Positions 58,732 through 64,000 of a stretch of DNA of 64,000 nucleotides are shown piece by piece; within the stretch, counting starts at the first letter, position 1; every line of letters starts with the position of its first letter. Source of the DNA: Acholoe squamosa (taxonomy: Eukaryota; Annelida; Polychaeta; Phyllodocida; Polynoidae). The stretch lies in NCBI GenBank assembly GCA_949317995.1, contig OX439045.1, forward strand, positions 41,311,693 to 41,375,692, read 5' to 3'. The translations under genes and the position numbers were made by a program. The notes below the pieces were generated by a model. The model worked only from the letters and a program-made list of their open reading frames with translations, was not told the DNA's origin and made no database searches.

Positions 58732-61372
58732 TTAAGCTGACACCAGTCAGGCTGTTCAGGTCCATATAGCCCTGGAGGCACTCAGACAAACACTGTGTAG
58801 TGGTACCATTAAGCTGACACCAGTCAGGCTGTTCAGGTCCATATAGCCCTGGAGGCACTCAGACAAACACTGTGTAGTGGTACAATTTAGCTGACATTAG
58901 TCAGACTGTTCAGATCCATGTAACCCCGGAGGCACTCAGACAGACACTGTGTAGTGGTACAATTTAGCTGACATCAGTCAGACTGTTCAGATTCATGTAA
59001 CCATGGAGGCACTCAGACAAACACTGTGTAGTGGTACAATTTAGCTGACATTAGTCAGACTGTTCAGATCCATGTAACCCCGGAGGCACTCAGACAAACA
59101 CTGTGCAGTGGTACAATTAAGCTGACATCAGTCAGACTGTTCAGATCCATGTAACCCTGGAGGCACTCAGACAAACACTGTGCAGTGGTACAATTAAGCT
59201 GACATCAGTCAGACTGTTCAGGTCCATATAGCCCTGGAGGCACTCAGACAAACACTGTGTAGTGGTACAATTAAGCTGACATCAGTCAGACTGTTCAGAT
59301 CCATGTAACCCCGGAGGCACTCAGACAAACACTGTGTAGTGGTACAATTTAGCTGATACCAGTCAGACTGTTCAGATCCATGTAACCCTGGAGGCACTCA
59401 GGCAAACACTGTGTAGTGGTACAATTTAGCTGAAATCAGTCAGACTGTTCAGATTCATGTAACCCTGGAGGCACTCAGACAAACACTGTGTAGTGGTACA
59501 ATTTAGCTGATACCAGTCAGACTGTTCAGATCCATGTAAGCCTGGAGGCACTCAGACAAATACTGTGTAGTGGTACAATTTAGCTGACATCAGTCAGACT
59601 GCTCCGATCCATGTACCCTGGAGGCACTCAGACAAACACTGTGCAGTGGTACAATTTAGCTGATACCAGTCAGGCTGTTCAGGTCCATATACCCCTGGAG
59701 GCACTCAGGCAAACACTGTGCAGTGGTACAATTTAGCTGAAATCAGTCAGACTGTTCAGATCCATGTAACCCCGGAGGCACTCAGACAAACACTGTGTAG
59801 TGGTACAATTTAGCTGATACCAGTCAGACTGTTCAGATCCATGTAACCCTGGAGGCACTCAGGCAAACACTGTGCAGTGGTACAATTTAGCTGAAATCAG
59901 TCAGACTGTTCAGATCCATGTAACCCCGGAGGCACTCAGACAAACACGGTAAAGTGGTACAATTTAGCTGACATCAGTCAGTCTGTTCAGATCCATGTAA
60001 CCCTGGAGGCACTCAGACAAACACTGTGTAGTGGTCCAATTTAGCTGACACCAGTCAGGCTGTTCAGGTCCATATACCCCTGGAGGCACTCAGACAAACA
60101 CTGTGCAGTGGTCCAATTTAGCTGACACCAGTCAGGCTGTTCAGGTCCATATACCCCTGGAGGCACTCAGACAAACACTGTGCAGTGGTCCAATTTAGCT
60201 GACACCAGTCAGGCTGTTCAGATCCATATACCCCTGGAGGCACTCAGACAAATACTGTGTAGTGGTACAATTTAGCTGACATTAGTCAGATTGTTCGATC
60301 CATATGGCCCTGCAGGCACTCAGACAAACACTGTGTAGTGGTACAATTTAGCTGACATCAGTCAGACTGTTCAGATCCATGTAACCCTGGAGGCACTCAG
60401 ACAAACACTGTGTAGTGGTACAATTTAGCTGAAATCAGTCAGACTGTTCAGATCCATGTAACCCTGGAGGCACTCAGACAAACACTGTGCAGTGGTACAA
60501 TTTAGCTGACATCAGTCAAGCTATACAGGTCCATGTAACCCTGGAGGCACTCAGACAAACACGGTAAAGTGGGACAATTTGGCTGACATCAGTCAGACTG
60601 TTCAGATTCATGTAACCCCAGAGGCACTCAAACAAACACAGTAAAGTGGTCCAATTTAGCTGACACCAGTCAGACTGTTCAGGTCCATATACCCCTGGAG
60701 GCACTCAGACAAATACTGTGTAGTGGTACAATTTAGCTGACATCAGTCAGACTGTTCAGATTCATGTAACCCTGGAGGCACTCAGACAAACACTGTGTAG
60801 TGGTACCATTTACCTGACACCAGTCAGACTGTTCAGGTCCATGTAACCCTGGAGGCACTCAGACAAACACTGTGTAGTGGTACAATTTAGCTGACATCAG
60901 TCAGACTGTTCAGATTCATGTAACCCTGGAGGCACTCAGACAAACACTGTGTAGTGGTACCATTTACCTGACACCAGTCAGACTGTTCAGATCCATGTAA
61001 CCCTGGAGGCACTCAGACAAACACTGTGTAGTGGTACAGTTTAGCTGACACCAGTCAGGCTGTTCAGGTCCATATACCCCTGGAGGCACTCAGACAAACA
61101 CTGTGCAGTGGTACAATTTAGCTGACATCAGTCAGACTGTTCAGATCCATGTAACCCCGGAGGCACTCAGACAAACACTGTGCAGTGGTACAATTTATCT
61201 GACATCAGTCAGACTGTTCAGATCCATGTAACCCCGGAGGCACTCAGACAAACACTGTGTAGTGGTACAATTTAGCTGACATCAGTCAGACTGTTCAGGT
61301 CCATGTAACCCCGGAGGCACTCAGACAGACCCTGTGTAGTAGTACAATTTAGCTGAGATCAGTCAGACTACA

Positions 61373-61484
61373 TACCGTAATGGCCCGTTTAAGCGCCGGG
61401 GTCTCAATTAAGCGCCTGTCTCGTGTAAGCACCGGGGTACAGTGGATTTTAAATTAATGAGCGCTTATATGGGCCAATATGGTA
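61373..61484. mobile_element. Short TA-flanked MITE at the satellite edge
   Basis: 112 bp with ends TACCGTAATGGCCCG and GGGCCAATATGGTA and AAGCGCC words inside. It lies between the regular and the degenerate part of the 77-bp array. Confidence 0.7.
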
Positions 61485-62375
61485 GACCCCTATGTGGCCC
61501 TGGAGGCAGTCGGACACACACTGTGTAGCACTAGCATCAGACTGTACGGACCCTATGTAGCCCTGGAGGCACCCAAACACTGTGGAATGGTACCATTCAC
61601 TGACACCAGTCAGACTGTAAGGTCCTGTGTAGACCTGGTGGCAAAGGGGGAAATATTCAAATTCATCCTGGTGACTCGTGAGGGTGTTTCCCTGAATTGA
61701 ACAATTTTTCACCGACTTAAATTATACACAGACTGAATACATCTCCATATGAATCACATGGTGCTGTTGCCAATGGGAATTTTCTTCTAGATCTACAATG
61801 TTGGAGTTTTACGACAGTTCTATGGATCAGAATTAGCTATGATATATTACTCCACAGTTGCCATGCTATAAATCTCATTTATGTGCACATATGACACAGA
61901 TAGCAGTAGAGTGCCTCCTGCACCGGTGAGCTGGTTTGTCTTCTGTCAGAAGACGACTTTTTCATGAGGTTATTTGTTTATCAATAGAAAAAGGACAGCA
62001 ATGGTCCTCCCCTGGAAAATGCAATAAATATGCAAATCGCCATTCTAGAAGGCCAGCTAGATTAGATTGTATCTAGAGGGAGAATTTGCAATTCCCAAGC
62101 CTTGACGTTCAGAGAATTCAAGTGAAATTTACTTGAAGTCTCACACGACACTGCGATACTCTCAGAGGGATGGACTACTGATAAAATATATTCATCCGTT
62201 ATTTATTAAATTTGTGATAACGTAGGACTGGTTGTTACCAAACTGGTGTCTGTTCAGCAAATGAAAAAAGAACAAAAAAAATAGAGCAATTTATATATGT
62301 AGCATAGGTCCAGTAACCCCTTGTATACTATTAGTGCGTGCTTTTGCCCTTTAATATTATAGCATGTATAAATAC

Positions 62376-62657
62376 TACCGTAATCTCCCGCGTATAAGGC
62401 GTGTCTTATACGCGGGGTTTTAGTTCTTCCTGATCAAGGGGGAGATCAAGACCTTCATTTTGATATATTACACTCCCATATAACCCAATCAAGAGCAAAT
62501 TGGGTCCAGGGGGGTCCAAGGAGCACATAGCTTTTTGAATTTTGATAATCCATTCAGTAGAACAAAAGTTATGAATTTTTCATTTTTCTGACCAAATCTT
62601 CAAACTCTAGGTGCGTCTTATATGTGAGGTGCGCCTTATACGCGGGAGATTACGGTA
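62376..62657. mobile_element. TA-flanked MITE (CCGTAA family)
   Basis: 282 bp, ends TACCGTAATCTCCCGCG and CGCGGGAGATTACGGTA are near-perfect inverted repeats. A related but degraded end starts at about 62693 (TACCGTAAATTCTC). Confidence 0.82.
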
Positions 62658-63074
62658 ACATATATTCACTAATTACTGACGAATAGTGAGTACCGTAAAT
62701 TCTCTTGCATAAACCACATCCCTTGTATGAGCAGCACCCCTCGACTTTGGAGGGGGCTTTTAGGTAGATCTCATGCTTGAAAATTGTAGTTTTAGTACTG
62801 TTGTATAGTGTCAAATACCCACCCATAAGCCGCACCCTTTCTTTGGCGCGATCCTATAAGCCTCACTTTCATTTGGAGAGTGAGGCCGTTTTTCTGTATT
62901 TCAAATTAAAATTGTACCGTACTGTGTCCAGAACACACATGGATAATTAATATTAATCGGCCTATTAATCATGGGCAAAGTCTACAATCTGATATTCAAA
63001 AATAATCTAGGTTAATTACCTTATGACCTAAATAACAAATTATCGGAGAATTTAATGTCATAAAAAAAAAAATA

Positions 63075-63367
63075 TTTATCAACATCGGGGTTGGTGTATT
63101 TTTTGCGCAGCTGCGCGAAAATTTGTTATGTCCCCCTCGATGATGGTCAAAATTTTGTGCACCCCCCATGCCATAGGCGTGGAGAATTTCCACACCCCTT
63201 TTTGATCTTCAGTAGCATGCAGCCTTTTTTTGCTAAGAGGGTAAATTTTTTACGCCCCCCCATCAAGAGGGACCAAAATTTATGCCCCCCCTCAGGAGGG
63301 ATCTGAAAATTTTATGCCCCCCCTCAAACCCACCACCCCCCCACGTTGATAAATGATAACCACTCCC
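63075..63367. mobile_element. Harbinger-like MITE, copy 3, left end degraded
   Basis: The right end GATAACCACTCCC followed by TAA matches the family. The left end is only recognisable from ATTTATCAACAT and lacks the GGGAGTG terminus. Confidence 0.6.
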
Positions 63368-64000
63368 TAAAGTAAAGGAATATGGCAATAGGCCCTATAA
63401 AAAATATAATCTGTTAATGTTTTAAACTTTTTGAATTACAGTAGGCCTATGCCTAATAAAAAAAAAAATCAGCTTGGAAGTGGATATATCAAAAAGAAAG
63501 TCGGGAAATGCCCATAAATGCCCTACGGGCATTGATGCATGTACCCTTAGAAGATTTAGGATGATTTACCCTCAGGTCAAAGGCCAACATAAGAAGTTGT
63601 ATCCAGACCAAAGGGTGCCGCCACCTGGTGAGTTGGAGATGATCTAGTCAGTGGTTGTCATGGTGATATTGCTATGGTGATGTTGTCAGGGGCTTGTTCC
63701 ATTTGCGTAGGAACACAGCATCAGTTTTTGACGAACATTCTTTGCAAATTTACATATTTCTCTCATTGAATACGGCTGGCAGCCACTCGTGGTATCTGCC
63801 CAAGTTATGCACACTCCATACAGTTTTTAGTTATTACTACGGGAGGGGAATGGGAGTAGATAGAGCTACGAAAGTGGCAAGTCTTCAGCTGGGGATCCAC
63901 TGGGCCTAACACGAATTTCTTGCGACTTGCACCCGTGCATGTGTTCTCGCAGAGCGCTCGCAAATATCAAATAATTTCTTTGATTTCTGCGAATACTGTC

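Larger units (their letters stand above)
58215..61655. repeat. 77-bp satellite array
   Basis: About 40 head-to-tail units of 77 bp containing GGAGGCACTCAGACAAACAC and GTGGTACAATTTAGCTG. Central units are homogeneous and both edges are diverged (58215-58290 and 61485-61655), as unequal exchange predicts. Interrupted by MITEs at 58517 and 61373. Minus-strand open frames in it are by-products of the repeat. Confidence 0.92.
61656..64000. other. Non-coding apart from MITEs
   Basis: Holds MITE copies at 62376-62657 and 63075-63367 and a degraded CCGTAAATTCTC end at 62693. No gene recognised to the window end. Confidence 0.45.

Noticed and set aside
60516-60704. Minus-strand frames in the 77-bp satellite
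   Set aside because: Repeat by-products. The 77-bp unit is not a multiple of three and no frame runs through several units.
58215-61655. 77-bp array considered as a CRISPR-like array
   Set aside because: Units are contiguous, without unique spacers, in a eukaryotic context.

Overview
This is eukaryotic, almost certainly animal, repeat-rich nuclear DNA. It has no operons and no ribosome-binding sites. It carries metazoan-type retroelements, several families of short inverted-repeat transposons (MITEs), SINEs with target-site duplications, satellites and microsatellites. I recognise no host gene. The element mix suits a marine invertebrate, but the species cannot be fixed from the sequence alone.

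Two apparently complete autonomous retroelements carry all the convincing coding sequence. (1) At 5100-9819, on the minus strand, lies a DIRS-order element of Ngaro type: gag with a CCCH and a CCHC zinc motif, then reverse transcriptase/RNase H, then tyrosine recombinase. It is bounded by split direct repeats (A1 - ORFs - B1 - A2 - spacer - B2). No repeat copy shows a difference, and every junction shares the trinucleotide ATA, as expected for recombinase-mediated insertion without target duplication. (2) At about 52128-56996, on the plus strand, lies a Penelope-like element (PLE). Its two 345-bp pseudo-LTRs look identical and each carries a hammerhead-like fold. The element encodes an RGG-rich ORF1, an ORF2 with reverse transcriptase plus GIY-YIG endonuclease overlapping ORF1 in the -1 frame, and a third ORF with two C2H2 zinc fingers. 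That third ORF is unusual for a PLE and is the best candidate here for something little described.

The rest is a mosaic of non-autonomous elements. Three SINEs (11.4, 27.5 and 32.6 kb) have 12-14 bp target-site duplications. Six MITEs carry CCGTAA...-type ends and TA duplications, three are Harbinger-like with TWA duplications, and one is piggyBac-like with TTAA. Others are hAT-like or small hairpin elements. Two MITEs sit inside satellite arrays whose neighbouring repeat units give the empty site. Two larger inverted-repeat elements (34.6-35.2 and 42.7-43.8 kb) each contain a tRNA-like box A/box B segment. A 462-bp direct-repeat pair (18.3-20.1 kb) differs at one base. Satellites are a 42-bp family (about 21.1-23.2 kb) and a 77-bp family (about 58.2-61.7 kb). 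Two further hammerhead-like motifs (13.45 and 44.58 kb) mark probable PLE remnants.

The two autonomous elements look young because their long repeats are identical by eye. Most other insertions look older. Stretches where I see nothing are stated in the feature list.
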